NCBI RefSeq assembly: GCF_900094565.1
Contig: NZ_FMAF01000001.1
Span: 558,001-622,000 of the forward strand
Origin: Martinezella lusitana
GTDB lineage: Bacteria > Pseudomonadota > Alphaproteobacteria > Rhizobiales > Rhizobiaceae
Reading direction: 5' to 3'
DNA length: 64,000 nucleotides
Positions within the stretch are counted from its first letter, which is position 1. Each line of letters opens with the position of its first letter. Under the pieces are notes generated by a model. It worked only from the letters and a program-made list of their open reading frames with translations, searched no databases and was not told the DNA's origin. Shown here piece by piece: positions 28,818 through 39,155 of this stretch. A program made the position numbers and the translations under genes.

Positions 28818-29635
28818 GATCTTCTTGCTCCATGCGATACCCAATCATGCTTTTCCTGGGTCGCGTCTCGCGACCAGCGATAAAGCGCGTCATAACACAA
28901 CATGCCTGCATCCAACTGTTCGATATCGTCAGCAAACATGCGCGAAAGGCCGAGCGAAACGGCAAGCAAGCCAGCCGCCTGCGGTTCAAGATCGAGCCGG
29001 TTGGTATCGGCGCCCCTGATGATGCGGGAAAGATGGTGAAGTGCCGGGAGGTCGAGCTGGAATTCTTTCACCATGGTATCGAAAGTGCATTCCTCCTCGC
29101 GGTGGCTCCAGAATACCCCCTCCACATCGAAGGGTGTCGCGCCGAAGCGTTCGGCGACGCCGTCGACTTCCTGAGCCGTCACGAAGAGAAACGAAGCGCC
29201 GGGATCAACGAAGCGGCGGATCAGCCAGGGACATGCGATACGATCGATCTTCGGCCGGGCGCGGGTTACCCACACGGTTGCACCGGACGCGTTGGCATCG
29301 GGCAGGATCGAAACCGGGATCAACGGCAATCCTGCCGCCCGCCAGGCGTCGAGACCGCCGTCGAGGATTTCCGCCGCGGCACCAGCCAGCCGCAGCCAGG
29401 CGGCGACGCCTTCGCTGAGCTTGCCGCCGTGCTGACAGAGGCAAACGACATTCCGGTTGTGAAATTCGGCGGCCCAAGCCTGAACATCCTTGTAATCCCG
29501 GCGGCGCGAGGCCGGCACCAGACAGGGATCGGCGTCGAAATCCTCGACGCTGCGAACGTCGAGTATCGCGGGCGCTTTCGGCGTGCCCAGCAGACGAAGA
29601 AGCTTTTCGGGGGTGATGGCGCTGAACGAAGTCAT
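28814..29635 (-). CDS. Rhodanese plus ChrB-type chromate resistance protein
   Basis: A 273-residue fusion. ATG 29635 follows GGAAGGGA. Residues about 5-105 are a rhodanese domain: AILDVRSVEDF, and an active-site loop VCLCQHGGKLSEGVAAWL that contains Cys. Residues about 120-265 match the ChrB C-terminal chromate-resistance domain (VTRARPKIDRIACPWLIRRF, then EEECTFDTMVKEF). ChrB proteins sense or help detoxify chromate. No DNA-binding N-terminal ChrB domain is present, so a regulator role is less likely than an enzymatic one. The stop overlaps chrA in a GTGA. It is divergent from groES. Confidence 0.85.
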   Translation of the reverse strand: MTSFSAITPEKLLRLLGTPKAPAILDVRSVEDFDADPCLVPASRRRDYKDVQAWAAEFHNRNVVCLCQHGGKLSEGVAAWLRLAGAAAEILDGGLDAWRAAGLPLIPVSILPDANASGATVWVTRARPKIDRIACPWLIRRFVDPGASFLFVTAQEVDGVAERFGATPFDVEGVFWSHREEECTFDTMVKEFQLDLPALHHLSRIIRGADTNRLDLEPQAAGLLAVSLGLSRMFADDIEQLDAGMLCYDALYRWSRDATQEKHDWVSHGARRS

Positions 29636-29778
29636 GTTACGTCCCTTCCAAAAGAGATGGACGCGAAACTCCGGCATGACGCCTCGTGGGGTATCCGCAA
29701 ACCCCATGCCCAGGATTTTCCGGCAAAACCGGCAGCAAGTCAATGAAGAGCGGTTTGAAAAAATTCACGGGCACGTTC

Positions 29779-29807
29779 TTGACTCGTTTGCTAGCCACCC
29801 CTAAATC
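29779..29807 (+). promoter_or_regulatory. Sigma-70-type promoter of groESL
   Basis: TTGACT (29779-29784), a 17-base spacer and TAAATC (29802-29807). The start point would fall just before the CIRCE element, placing the operator at the transcription start, as is usual for groE operons. Confidence 0.7.
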
Positions 29808-29814
29808 ACCGTCG

Positions 29815-29841
29815 CTAGCACTCGCCAATGCTGAGTGCTAA
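29815..29841 (+). promoter_or_regulatory. CIRCE operator (HrcA binding site)
   Basis: CTAGCACTC, nine bases, then GAGTGCTAA. This is the CIRCE inverted repeat TTAGCACTC-N9-GAGTGCTAA with a single mismatch in the first base. It lies 59 bases upstream of groES and indicates HrcA repression with heat induction. Confidence 0.95.
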
Positions 29842-29900
29842 CGCAGCCCATACGGATCCCCCGCTGATCCGTGAATGTCATTTGATCGAGGGATTAGACA

Positions 29901-30197
29901 ATGGCAAGCACCAATTTCCGCCCCCTTCATGACCGCGTCGTCGTTCGTCGCGTCGAGTCCGAAGCAAAGACCAAGGGTGGTATCATCATTCCCGATACCG
30001 CCAAGGAAAAGCCGCAGGAAGGCGAAATCGTCGCCGTCGGCTCCGGCGTTCGCGATGACTCCGGCAAGATCGTCCCGCTCGACGTCAAGGCCGGCGACCG
30101 CATCCTGTTCGGCAAGTGGTCGGGCACCGAAGTCAAGCTTGACGGCGAAGACCTTCTCATCATGAAGGAAGCCGACATCATGGGCATCATCGGCTGA
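29901..30197 (+). CDS. groES: Co-chaperonin GroES
   Basis: A 98-residue Cpn10. The start [20 protein letters not shown] and the mobile loop [20 protein letters not shown] are canonical; [20 protein letters not shown] and a final [11 protein letters not shown] complete the fold. GroES caps the GroEL ring during ATP-driven folding in the cytoplasm. It is the first gene of the CIRCE-controlled groESL operon; groEL starts 76 bases later. Confidence 0.99.
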   Translation: MASTNFRPLHDRVVVRRVESEAKTKGGIIIPDTAKEKPQEGEIVAVGSGVRDDSGKIVPLDVKAGDRILFGKWSGTEVKLDGEDLLIMKEADIMGIIG

Positions 30198-30240
30198 TCC
30201 AGCCGGTTTCCCCTTTTCCGATACAGCTGACGGGCCATAA

Positions 30241-31911
<1,671 letters not shown>

Positions 31912-31963
31912 TAGGGCTTTAGCCTTATTATGACTGTTCAATCCGGCATCCGGAATTGACGAA

Positions 31964-31987
31964 GGGCGGCCCTCGGGTCGCCCTTTT
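31964..31987 (+). terminator. Rho-independent terminator of groESL
   Basis: GGGCGGCCC (31964-31972) pairs with GGGTCGCCC (31975-31983) with one G-T pair, followed by TTTT (31984-31987). It lies 53 bases after groEL. Confidence 0.85.
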
Positions 31988-32379
31988 CATTTGTGCCGAA
32001 ACAGTTTTGATGCAAGTTCGGCAAGTTTCATGGCCATGCAAATTTACGCAAACTGCCCCATTGCCGTTTTCAAAAAAGTCCCTATAAATCCCAGCGCAGC
32101 GATTTTAGAGGGTAAGCTGCAATGCACACAAATTTTACTTATTTTCGGCACGCTTAATCAGCGCCTGCGTACAATCATGACATCAGGGAATGATGGCGTC
32201 CGGATTTATTACTTGAAATGACTTCATAGACGGGATCGACAACCCGAAAAGCATGGCGAAAGACGGAATCGGCGGAGATGCGGCTCTGCTTTTCCTGAAG
32301 GCGCGACATGCGGGGGAGACGTTCCATCCGAAGATGGACGGAATTCGAATGAAGCGCGCTCGGGGGACCATGCGCTCAA
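31988..32379. other. AT-richer gene-free stretch
   Basis: After the groESL terminator about 390 bases carry no convincing gene. The part from 32020 to 32230 is clearly more AT-rich than its surroundings. Short frames exist (for example 32253-32462) but lack family features. It should hold the promoter of the following PAS-like gene. Confidence 0.4.
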
Positions 32380-32838
32380 GTGAGGATTATATTGTTCAAG
32401 ATTGCCAAGGCCAATTTTTCCGCACCCTTTGCTCCCGGCTCGCTGGAATTCGGGGGGCATGATCCCGATCTTCTGGCGCAGTTTTGTGTTTCCGAAGGTT
32501 GGACGGGCGACCTGTCGAGCGGCATCATCCGGCTCGGTCAGTGGAGCACCATGCTGCACGGGCTGAGCTCCTCGGAATGCGGTCTCTTGAGCCTGATGCA
32601 TTGCTATGATGCGCATGATCGCATCCGCATCCTCGATATTTTCGAGCAAGGGGCTACCGCTGCATCCTGCTTCTGCTACTCAACGACGATCCTTGGTACC
32701 GGCGGTCATCGCCAGCCAATCTTCTGCGTCGGCGAATCCATCGCCGCCGACGGAAAACATGCCGGCAGCCTGGTCGGCGTCTTCCTGTTTCCGCGCTTCA
32801 AGCTGGAGCCGGGCAGCCAGCTGGCCATCCGGCAGTAG
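32380..32838 (+). CDS. Hypothetical PAS-like protein
   Basis: A 152-residue protein read from GTG 32380; a TTG at 32392 with AGG upstream is also possible. It has no signal peptide. The order LSSGIIRLGQWSTMLHGLSS, LLSLMHCYDAHDRIRILDIF, a Cys-Ser-Thr strand (ASCFCYSTTILG) and VGVFLFPRF suggests a single PAS-like sensor fold without an output domain. I do not recognise a named family. Codon use is like the chromosome, which supports a real gene. Antisense and overlapping frames here are discounted. Confidence 0.55.
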   Translation: MRIILFKIAKANFSAPFAPGSLEFGGHDPDLLAQFCVSEGWTGDLSSGIIRLGQWSTMLHGLSSSECGLLSLMHCYDAHDRIRILDIFEQGATAASCFCYSTTILGTGGHRQPIFCVGESIAADGKHAGSLVGVFLFPRFKLEPGSQLAIRQ

Positions 32839-33216
32839 AAGCCACTGTCGATGATAGTCAGGTGAATTCACCATCGTCGCCCCTGCGTGCCCGCCCCTCA
32901 CCCCAACCCTCTCCCCGCAAGCAGGGAAAGGGAGTCTCGTCCTCTAAAATCGGCACCTTCATTGCTGAGTGAGATCCCGCCGCAAACGCGGGACGGACCC
33001 CCCTCGCCCCGTCTACGGCAGGGCAATCGCATATGAGATGAGATCGTCGCCGCACAACCCCTTCTCCCCTCGGGGAAAAGGGGTTGTGCGGCACTGGCAT
33101 GCCCCATAAGCAATTGCCCTGCCGTCTACGGGGAGCGTGCTGGCGTGAGAGGCCAGGCACATAGACGCCGACAAAGACGGACCTGACCGACCTGCTCCCG
33201 AAGAGATCGGAGCCAA
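32839..33216. repeat. Mosaic intergenic repeat block with nested palindromes
   Basis: This 378-base gap holds no gene. From about 32896 there is a pyrimidine-rich CCTCACCCCAACCCTCTCCC stretch, related in reverse orientation to the glcE-glcF spacer. A 24-base inverted repeat with three mismatches (33007-33030 and 33110-33133) encloses a 44-base palindrome (33049-33092, arms GCCGCACAACCCCTT). The whole could fold into a large cruciform. It looks like a mosaic of known rhizobial-type intergenic repeats. Confidence 0.75.
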
Positions 33217-33924
33217 TCAATCCCGCTTTGGAATGTTCAACCCGCGCTGGCTCGCCGGACGTGCAAGAGCGCGCTCCAGCCAGCTCATGACCGAGGGGAA
33301 GCTCTCGAATTCGAGAACGTCCCGGCCGCCATAAAACACATCGACGCCGCGAACCCACGGAAACGTCGTGATGTCGGCAATGGTGTATTCGTCGCCCATG
33401 ATCCACTGGCGCCCCTTCAGGCGCTCTTCCAGAACCCCTAAAAGACGCTTGGCCTCGTCGCGATAACGTTCGACCGGATAGGGATTGTTGGCGACCTTAT
33501 CAGCCGCAAACTTGAAGAAGTGGCCGAACTGGCCGAACATCGGACCAATGCCGGCCATCTGGAAGAAGACCCATTCCAACACCTCGTAACGCCCGGCCGC
33601 ATCCTTGGGCATAAGCTTGCCGGTCTTTTCGGCGAGATAGACCAGGATCGCACCGGACTCGAACAGGCCGATCGGCTTGCCGTCCGGACCATTGGGATCG
33701 ATGATCGCGGGAATGCGACCGTTCGGATTCAGCGACACGAATTCCGGCGACTTCTGGTCGTTGGTGCCGAAGGAAACCAGATGAGGCTCATAGGGCAGAC
33801 CCAGTTCTTCGAGCGCGATCGACACCTTGACGCCATTTGGCGTCGGCAGCGAATAGAGCTGGATGATATCCGGATTACTGGCGGGCCAGCGCTTCGTGAT
33901 TGGAAAAGACGACAGATCGGCCAT
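33217..33924 (-). CDS. Glutathione S-transferase family protein (Nu-class-like)
   Basis: A 235-residue enzyme. ATG 33924 has GGAAGGAG close upstream; the longer frame is not family-like. The thioredoxin-fold N-terminal domain shows IIQLYSLPTPNGVKVSIALE, where TPNG replaces the classic Tyr/Ser/Cys active site as in E. coli YfcG and YghU (Nu class), then RIPAIIDPNG and FESGAILVYLAEKTG, the glutathione-binding ES motif. The helical C-terminal domain covers about residues 110-235. YghU and YfcG have disulphide reductase activity; the same is inferred here. It is divergent from a DoxX gene across a 212-base region with a perfect dyad. Confidence 0.88.
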   Translation of the reverse strand: MADLSSFPITKRWPASNPDIIQLYSLPTPNGVKVSIALEELGLPYEPHLVSFGTNDQKSPEFVSLNPNGRIPAIIDPNGPDGKPIGLFESGAILVYLAEKTGKLMPKDAAGRYEVLEWVFFQMAGIGPMFGQFGHFFKFAADKVANNPYPVERYRDEAKRLLGVLEERLKGRQWIMGDEYTIADITTFPWVRGVDVFYGGRDVLEFESFPSVMSWLERALARPASQRGLNIPKRD

Positions 33925-34017
33925 GGGGGCTCCTTCCAAGATTATGATTTTGGCGGATGAATTTGCGTCACCATAACCGATACGGAGCCGATGGGAAGAG
34001 TGCCGAGCGCCAGCATT

Positions 34018-34034
34018 GTTCACTGATTGTGAAC
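34018..34034. promoter_or_regulatory. Candidate operator between GST and DoxX genes
   Basis: A perfect inverted repeat GTTCAC-TGATT-GTGAAC lies in the divergent region, about 95 bases from the GST start and 103 from the DoxX start. No regulator gene is adjacent, so the binding protein is unknown. Confidence 0.45.
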
Positions 34035-34136
34035 TAATTGTGCGCAGTTGTTTATCTTTTCAATCTCCCAAAAATCACGAATATCTGTCTTCAGAAATTG
34101 TCGCCACCGACCCAACCGCTTTCATTGGAGACTATC

Positions 34137-34580
34137 ATGTCCAACACCAACAATATCGTCATCCTCGTGGCGCGCATCCTGCTCGCCTTCATGTTCATCT
34201 TCGCCGGCTTCGGCAAGCTGACCGATCCGGCAGGCACCGCCGGCATGATCGCCGGCGCCGGCATGCCCTACGCAACGCTTCTCACCTATCTCGCCGGCAC
34301 CTTCGAATTCGTGACGGGCGTTTGCGTTCTCATCGGCTTCCAGGTCCGCATCGTCGGCTGGCTGCTCGCCGCCTTCTGCGTGTTCACCGGTGTTATCTTC
34401 CACCTGCCGACCGTCAACGTTCCGGACTTTCCGGCTGCCGCCAACGGCTGGATCAACGGCCTGAACTTCGTCAACTTCCTGAAGAACGTCACGCTCGCCG
34501 GCGCCTACATCATGCTCGCCACCAACGGCGCAGGCGTCTATTCGCTCGACGCACGCCGCGGTGCTTACGCCACCGCTTGA
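34137..34580 (+). CDS. DoxX family membrane protein
   Basis: A 147-residue protein starting at ATG 34137 (GGAG upstream). Four hydrophobic segments are seen: IVILVARILLAFMFIFAGF, ATLLTYLAGTFEFVTGVCVL, VGWLLAAFCVFTGVIFHL and NVTLAGAYIMLATNG. The GKLTDPAGTAGMIAGAGMP loop is typical of the DoxX/YphA group. Such proteins are inner-membrane oxidoreductase-associated proteins linked to redox stress; the exact reaction is unknown. Divergence from a GST supports a thiol or redox stress role. A strong bidirectional terminator follows. Confidence 0.88.
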   Translation: MSNTNNIVILVARILLAFMFIFAGFGKLTDPAGTAGMIAGAGMPYATLLTYLAGTFEFVTGVCVLIGFQVRIVGWLLAAFCVFTGVIFHLPTVNVPDFPAAANGWINGLNFVNFLKNVTLAGAYIMLATNGAGVYSLDARRGAYATA

Positions 34581-34602
34581 TTGCAGCGCATCTCCCAGGA
34601 CT

Positions 34603-34638
34603 AAAAAAGCCCGCCGGATCGCTCCGGCGGGCTTTTTT
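34603..34638. terminator. Bidirectional terminator between doxX-like gene and hisG
   Basis: AAAAAA, stem GCCCGCCGGA (34609-34618), loop TCGC, stem TCCGGCGGGC (34623-34632), TTTTTT. The perfect 10-bp stem is flanked by A6 and T6, so it works for both convergent genes. Confidence 0.95.
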
Positions 34639-34659
34639 CATGCGTGAATATCCAAAAAA

Positions 34660-35355
34660 TCAGAGCGCGGCACGCACCGCCGCGACGATGCGCTGAACCA
34701 TGGGGTTGCCCTCGTGGCTTTGCTTGCGGGCGCGAACGAGGCACGCCTCCGAGCGCAGGATGACGCCATCAGACAGAACCTTGAGATGGTTCGCCCTCAG
34801 CGTCGAGCCGGTGGAGGTAATGTCGACGATGATATCGGCGGAGCCGGCGGCCGGCGCACCCTCGGTAGCGCCGAGGCTTTCGACGATGCGATAGAGCTGG
34901 ATGCCGTGCTGGCTGGAGAAGAACTGCTGCGTCAGCCGCCAATATTTGGTGGCGACCGTCAACCTGCGGCCATGACGGGCGCGGAAATCGGCGGCGACAT
35001 CGCCGAGATCGGCCATGGTGTCGACATCGAGCCAGATGTCAGGCACGGCGACCACGACATCGGCATGGCCGAAGCCGAGGCGGGCTGAGAATTCGACGCG
35101 GCGATCCGCCTCCGCCATGCCCTCACGCACGAGGTCCTCGCCGGTGACGCCGAAATCGACGCTGCCATTGCCGAGCTCGCGCGAGATTTCCGAGGCCGAC
35201 AGGAAAGCGATCTCGACATCCTCCCAACCCTCGACGCGCCCGCGATAGGAGCGGTCATTGCCGACGGCGACAATGGGCATGCCGGCGCGTTCGAAGATCG
35301 CCGAGCAATCGTCCTTCATCCGGCCCTTGGAGGGAAGCGCAATGGTGATCGTCAT
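34660..35355 (-). CDS. hisG: ATP phosphoribosyltransferase, short-form catalytic subunit
   Basis: A 231-residue HisG of the short type, lacking the C-terminal regulatory domain and therefore needing HisZ. It begins [33 protein letters not shown] and the PRPP-binding segment [20 protein letters not shown] are conserved. It catalyses the first step of histidine synthesis, ATP + PRPP to phosphoribosyl-ATP. Its ATG shares one base with the hisZ stop (TGATG), so translation is coupled and subunit amounts are matched. Confidence 0.96.
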   Translation of the reverse strand: MTITIALPSKGRMKDDCSAIFERAGMPIVAVGNDRSYRGRVEGWEDVEIAFLSASEISRELGNGSVDFGVTGEDLVREGMAEADRRVEFSARLGFGHADVVVAVPDIWLDVDTMADLGDVAADFRARHGRRLTVATKYWRLTQQFFSSQHGIQLYRIVESLGATEGAPAAGSADIIVDITSTGSTLRANHLKVLSDGVILRSEACLVRARKQSHEGNPMVQRIVAAVRAAL

Positions 35356-36473
35356 CAGGCTGCCCTCGCGGTTTCGATGCGGTCGAGCCAGAGCGCAAAG
35401 CCGACGGCGGGGATGTGATCCCTAGCACCGAGCAGGGTCAGCAATCGGTCGAAGCGGCCGCCGCCGGCGAGCACCGCCGTCGACCCCTCCACCGTCGCCT
35501 CGAAGACGAGGCCGGTATAATAGTCGAGCGGGCGGCCGAAGGCGGCGCGATATTCGATCATCGATGTATCGACCCCGGCATTGGCGAGCGCCGCGACACG
35601 GGCATCGAAACCTTCCAGCGCCGCGCCCAGCTTCAGGCCCGCCGCGTCGGCAAAGCCGGCCAGCGCTGCAGACGCGTCTGCCAGCGGCAGGCTCAACGAC
35701 AGAAACTCTTCCAGCACGCCGAAGGCGGCATTATCGAGACGGGTTTCCGACAGAACCAGCTTCTCGCGAAGACGGCGAGCGATCTCCTGTGGCGAGCGGC
35801 TGGCATTGGTGGAATAGCCGGTCGCCTGCATGGTGTTGTCGATATGAATGACCAGCCCCTGCTCGTCGCCGCGATTGAGGAAATCGAGGGCATGCGGATC
35901 GAGCCCGGTGACCGGATGCGGGCTTGCCAGACGCGCCAGCAGGGTTTCGAGCTGCATCATGTTGCCGAAGGCATGGATCAGCCGCTTCTGCCAGCCGGAG
36001 GGCAGACCGAGCGCCTGGACGACCGCCTCGAACACGGCCTGGTCGCCCAGCGTCACCGACAATGCCTTGCCGGGGACCAGGCGGTTGAGGATGGCGATGG
36101 CATCGCCGATGGCGCGCGCATCGGCGCTTGCCGTATCGCGGTCGCCTAGATCTTCGATGCCAGCCTGATAGAATTCATGGCCGCCCTCGCGGCGCTGGCG
36201 AAAGATTTCACCCAGATAGGAATAGCGCTTCGGCGTGCCGGTCGCGGTTTCGATGTGGCGCAGGCACACGGGAATGGTGAATTCCGGACGCAGGCAAAGG
36301 CTGGCGCCGGTCTCGCTTTCGGTCATGAAGATGCGGCGGCGAAGGTCTTCGCCCGCCATGTCGAGAAACGGCTCAGCCGGCTGGATGATGGGCGTGTCGA
36401 CCCGCTCCGTCCGGCGGCCGGTAAATTCGGCAAGGAGGTCACCGGCAAAATCCGGAAGGTTGATCAGGGCCAT
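35355..36473 (-). CDS. hisZ: ATP phosphoribosyltransferase regulatory subunit
   Basis: A 372-residue HisRS-like protein without tRNA-charging function. [37 protein letters not shown] and [20 protein letters not shown] correspond to class II motifs 1 and 2 of His[17 protein letters not shown] [17 protein letters not shown] corresponds to the histidine-binding loop. The anticodon-binding domain is missing. HisZ carries the histidine feedback site and is required by short HisG. It sits between its paralogue hisS and its partner hisG, with one-base overlaps (TGATG) on both sides. Confidence 0.95.
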   Translation of the reverse strand: MALINLPDFAGDLLAEFTGRRTERVDTPIIQPAEPFLDMAGEDLRRRIFMTESETGASLCLRPEFTIPVCLRHIETATGTPKRYSYLGEIFRQRREGGHEFYQAGIEDLGDRDTASADARAIGDAIAILNRLVPGKALSVTLGDQAVFEAVVQALGLPSGWQKRLIHAFGNMMQLETLLARLASPHPVTGLDPHALDFLNRGDEQGLVIHIDNTMQATGYSTNASRSPQEIARRLREKLVLSETRLDNAAFGVLEEFLSLSLPLADASAALAGFADAAGLKLGAALEGFDARVAALANAGVDTSMIEYRAAFGRPLDYYTGLVFEATVEGSTAVLAGGGRFDRLLTLLGARDHIPAVGFALWLDRIETARAA

Positions 36474-37987
36474 CAGCCCGCCCTCTTCCTGTCTTCCGCC
36501 TGTGCCGCCAGTATTTCCTGTACCTTGGCGACCAATTCTGCCTCCGGCACAACGTCCTGCGCGACGCGGGCTTCGCGCCAGCTGGCATTGTCCTCGATTT
36601 CGCCGGAGAGGCGCTTTCCCTCGATCAGGTCTTTGAGCTGGACGACGCCCTGGGCGCGCTCATCGCCCCCCTGGATGATGGCGATCGGGCAGCCGCGGCG
36701 GTCGGCATATTTCAGCTGGTTGCCGAACTTCTTCCAATTGCCCTGGAACATCTCGGCGCGGATGCCGGCGGCACGCAGCTGCTGCGTGAAGCGCTGATAG
36801 CGGCCCATGGCCTCGACATCGCCGTCCATGACGGTGACGAGGACCGGAGCGATCACTTCGTCCTGGCCGAGCTTACCTAGGTTCTTCAGGGCCGTCATCA
36901 GACGGGAGACGCCGATGGAGAAGCCCGTGGCCGGCACCGGCTGGCCCATGAAGCGCGAGACGAGCCCGTCATAACGGCCGCCGCCGCCGACGGAGCCGAA
37001 GACGACCTTTTCGCCCTTCTCGTTGGTGACATCGAACAGCAGCTCGGCCTCATAGACCGGGCCGGTGTAATATTCGAGGCCGCGGACGACGGAGGGGTCG
37101 ATCTTGATGCGATCAGCCTGATAGCCGGCGCTGGTGACGAGGCTGCCGATGAAATTCAACTCCTCGACGCCCTCGCCGCCATTCGAGGTGCCGGCGACCA
37201 GCTCGGCGAGCTGGACGGCGCTTTCGGCATAATCCTTGATGCCGACAAAGAAGAGCACCTTGTCGATCTGCTCGACATCGAGCCCGGCGCCCTTGGTGAA
37301 ATCGCCGGATTCGTCCTTGCGGCCGGGTCCGAGCAGCAGTGCCACGCCTTCGGGACCGAACTTGTCGAGCTTGTCGATGGCGCGCAATACGTTCAACCGC
37401 TGGCCGGCCTTGTCGTCGCCGCCAAGGCCGATCGCTTCCAACACGCCATCCAGAACCTTGCGGTTGTTGACGCGGATCACATAGTCGCCGCGCTTGATGC
37501 CGAGGGCTTCCAGCGTATCGGCCATCATCATGCACATTTCGGCATCGGCCTGTACGCCCGGCGCGCCGACGGTGTCGGCATCGAACTGCATGAACTGGCG
37601 GAAGCGGCCCGGGCCTGGCTTCTCATTGCGGAAGACATAGCCGGCGCGATAGGTGCGATAGGGAAGCTGGATCTCGTTGAAGTTCTCCGCGACATGACGA
37701 GCGAGAGGCGCCGTCAGGTCGTAGCGCAGCGACATCCATTGCTCGTCATCGTCCTGGAGCGAGAACACGCCTTCGTTGGGCCGGTCGCTGTCGGGCAGGA
37801 ACTTGCCGAGCGCATCGGTATATTCGAACAGGGGCGTCTCGACGGGATCGAAACCATAATGCTCGTATACGCTACGGATCTTTGCGGTCATCTCGTTGAC
37901 GGCGCGGATATCGCTTGCCGAACGATCGACAAAGCCGCGCGGCAGGCGGGCCTTGAGCTTCTGTGGTTTCTTCTGCTTGTCGCTCAT
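36473..37987 (-). CDS. hisS: Histidyl-tRNA synthetase
   Basis: A 504-residue class II synthetase. It opens [20 protein letters not shown]. Motif 2 is in [20 protein letters not shown], the histidine-binding loop is [16 protein letters not shown], and motif 3 is [15 protein letters not shown]. The C-terminal anticodon-binding domain covers about residues 400-490 ([20 protein letters not shown]). It charges tRNA-His. It is first in hisS-hisZ-hisG; the shared transcript links histidine charging and synthesis. It is divergent from a 2H phosphoesterase gene. Confidence 0.96.
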   Translation of the reverse strand: MSDKQKKPQKLKARLPRGFVDRSASDIRAVNEMTAKIRSVYEHYGFDPVETPLFEYTDALGKFLPDSDRPNEGVFSLQDDDEQWMSLRYDLTAPLARHVAENFNEIQLPYRTYRAGYVFRNEKPGPGRFRQFMQFDADTVGAPGVQADAEMCMMMADTLEALGIKRGDYVIRVNNRKVLDGVLEAIGLGGDDKAGQRLNVLRAIDKLDKFGPEGVALLLGPGRKDESGDFTKGAGLDVEQIDKVLFFVGIKDYAESAVQLAELVAGTSNGGEGVEELNFIGSLVTSAGYQADRIKIDPSVVRGLEYYTGPVYEAELLFDVTNEKGEKVVFGSVGGGGRYDGLVSRFMGQPVPATGFSIGVSRLMTALKNLGKLGQDEVIAPVLVTVMDGDVEAMGRYQRFTQQLRAAGIRAEMFQGNWKKFGNQLKYADRRGCPIAIIQGGDERAQGVVQLKDLIEGKRLSGEIEDNASWREARVAQDVVPEAELVAKVQEILAAQAEDRKRAG

Positions 37988-38112
37988 CTGTAGGGTAATC
38001 CGGTACGGGAACAGTGGCGGTTAACTAGCGGATTGGGCGGAATGCGGCAAGGATTGTTATATGTTAGCGCCTAGCAAAACCGACAAAAGCTAGAGAGGGC
38101 GACAGAGACGCC

Positions 38113-38640
38113 ATGCCATACGCGATCGTTCTGAAATGTTCGAATGCCACCGCCGCTCCTGTCTTGGATCTCTGGCGAGAGGCCAGCGGGTTCGAAAGCA
38201 TCCCGTCCATGGCGCGTCTGGACTATCCTCCGCATCTGACCTTCGCCATCTACGAGGACATTCTGCCGACCGTTCTCTTCGCGACGGCCCAAAAAGTGTT
38301 CGGCAATATGCCGGCCATATCGATCGAATTTGCGGATATCGGCCATTTCCTCAACGAGATGCTGGTTCTATGGGCGCGTCCCGCCGACGATCGAGTTCTG
38401 AGGCAAATGCATCGCACTATCCATGACGACATCGATCCCGCTCTCTGCCACGAGCACTATCGCCCGGACCATTGGCAGCCGCATTGCACCATCGCCATGA
38501 GCATTCCGGCTGCTTCGGCGGCGCAAGCACTGGAATGGGCGGCGAGAAAACGTTCGGGATTCACCGTGACCTTCGATGCCGTCGATTGCATCAGCTTTCC
38601 TCCGGTCGAAATCATCAAGCAGGTCGAACTGCTGCCCTGA
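38113..38640 (+). CDS. 2H phosphoesterase (2'-5' RNA ligase family)
   Basis: A 175-residue soluble protein with the two catalytic His motifs of the 2H superfamily: PPHLTFAIY near residue 41 and QPHCTIAMS near residue 120. Members hydrolyse or form 2'-5' or cyclic phosphodiester bonds in RNA and nucleotides. The spacing and length fit the LigT/2'-5' RNA ligase-like group. The natural substrate is unknown. It is divergent from hisS with a 125-base gap, and no RNA-repair partner is adjacent. Confidence 0.85.
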   Translation: MPYAIVLKCSNATAAPVLDLWREASGFESIPSMARLDYPPHLTFAIYEDILPTVLFATAQKVFGNMPAISIEFADIGHFLNEMLVLWARPADDRVLRQMHRTIHDDIDPALCHEHYRPDHWQPHCTIAMSIPAASAAQALEWAARKRSGFTVTFDAVDCISFPPVEIIKQVELLP

Positions 38641-38709
38641 TCGCCACACAATGTCGCGCCGCTGCAATTTGCACTTGCCTTCGAAGCACGCGCATCTAGG
38701 TTCTTGCTC

Positions 38710-39081
38710 ATGCGCTTCTTCGCGATCCTGACGATGTTGATTGCCTGGCTGTTCTACGGTGCCATGCCGGCGCTGGCGAGCTGTCCTATCTGCGATTCCG
38801 TGATGGCGATGCCGGCTGCATCCGCGATGAGCATACACGGCGATATGCCTGGCATGGCAGGTCATGGCGACATGGCTCAGCACGAGGACAGGAAGCCGGA
38901 AAATCCTTGTGCCGGCGGCATGGCGCATGTGCCGTCCTGCGCGGCCTGCCTGGCCGTGACGCCAGTGCTTGCGGCTGCCGACAGCAGGCAGGATGCATTC
39001 TCCTATCCGGTGCCGGCACCCGGCCAACGTCTTGCCGGCTCCCGCCCGGAGCCGACGGCGCCGCCGCCCCGTTTCGCCTGA
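38710..39081 (+). CDS. Small secreted Met/His/Cys-rich protein (possible metal handling)
   Basis: A 123-residue protein starting at ATG 38710. A signal peptide ([20 protein letters not shown], cut near ALA-S) precedes SCPICDS, a Met/His stretch ([19 protein letters not shown]), a second Cys pair (PSCAAC) and a Pro-rich end (PTAPPPRF). Repeated Met, His and Cys pairs suggest binding of copper or another soft metal in the periplasm. The layout recalls DUF2946-type proteins, but I am not sure of the family. It is 74 bases upstream of a DUF305 gene on the same strand. Confidence 0.65.
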   Translation: MRFFAILTMLIAWLFYGAMPALASCPICDSVMAMPAASAMSIHGDMPGMAGHGDMAQHEDRKPENPCAGGMAHVPSCAACLAVTPVLAAADSRQDAFSYPVPAPGQRLAGSRPEPTAPPPRFA

Positions 39082-39155
39082 CGACCCTCTGTTTTCATCG
39101 CAAGAGCGGTTTTCCGCTCACATTCAGATATCGTCCAGAAATGGAAAGGACGCCT

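Noticed and set aside
31991..32221. Small ORF after groEL (76 residues)
   Set aside because: No ribosome site or family, and it lies in an AT-rich gap; treated as chance.
32253..32462. Small ORF (69 residues) overlapping the PAS-like gene
   Set aside because: It overlaps a better candidate gene in another frame and has no recognisable features.
32858..33406. Minus-strand ORF across the repeat block
   Set aside because: It is built from palindromic repeat sequence with PRGEG-like translated repeats; not a gene.
38669..38699. Possible CueR-type promoter (TTGCAC, 19-base spacer, ATCTAG) before the Met/His/Cys-rich gene
   Set aside because: The -10 match is poor, the dyad is off centre, and the implied start would leave almost no leader.
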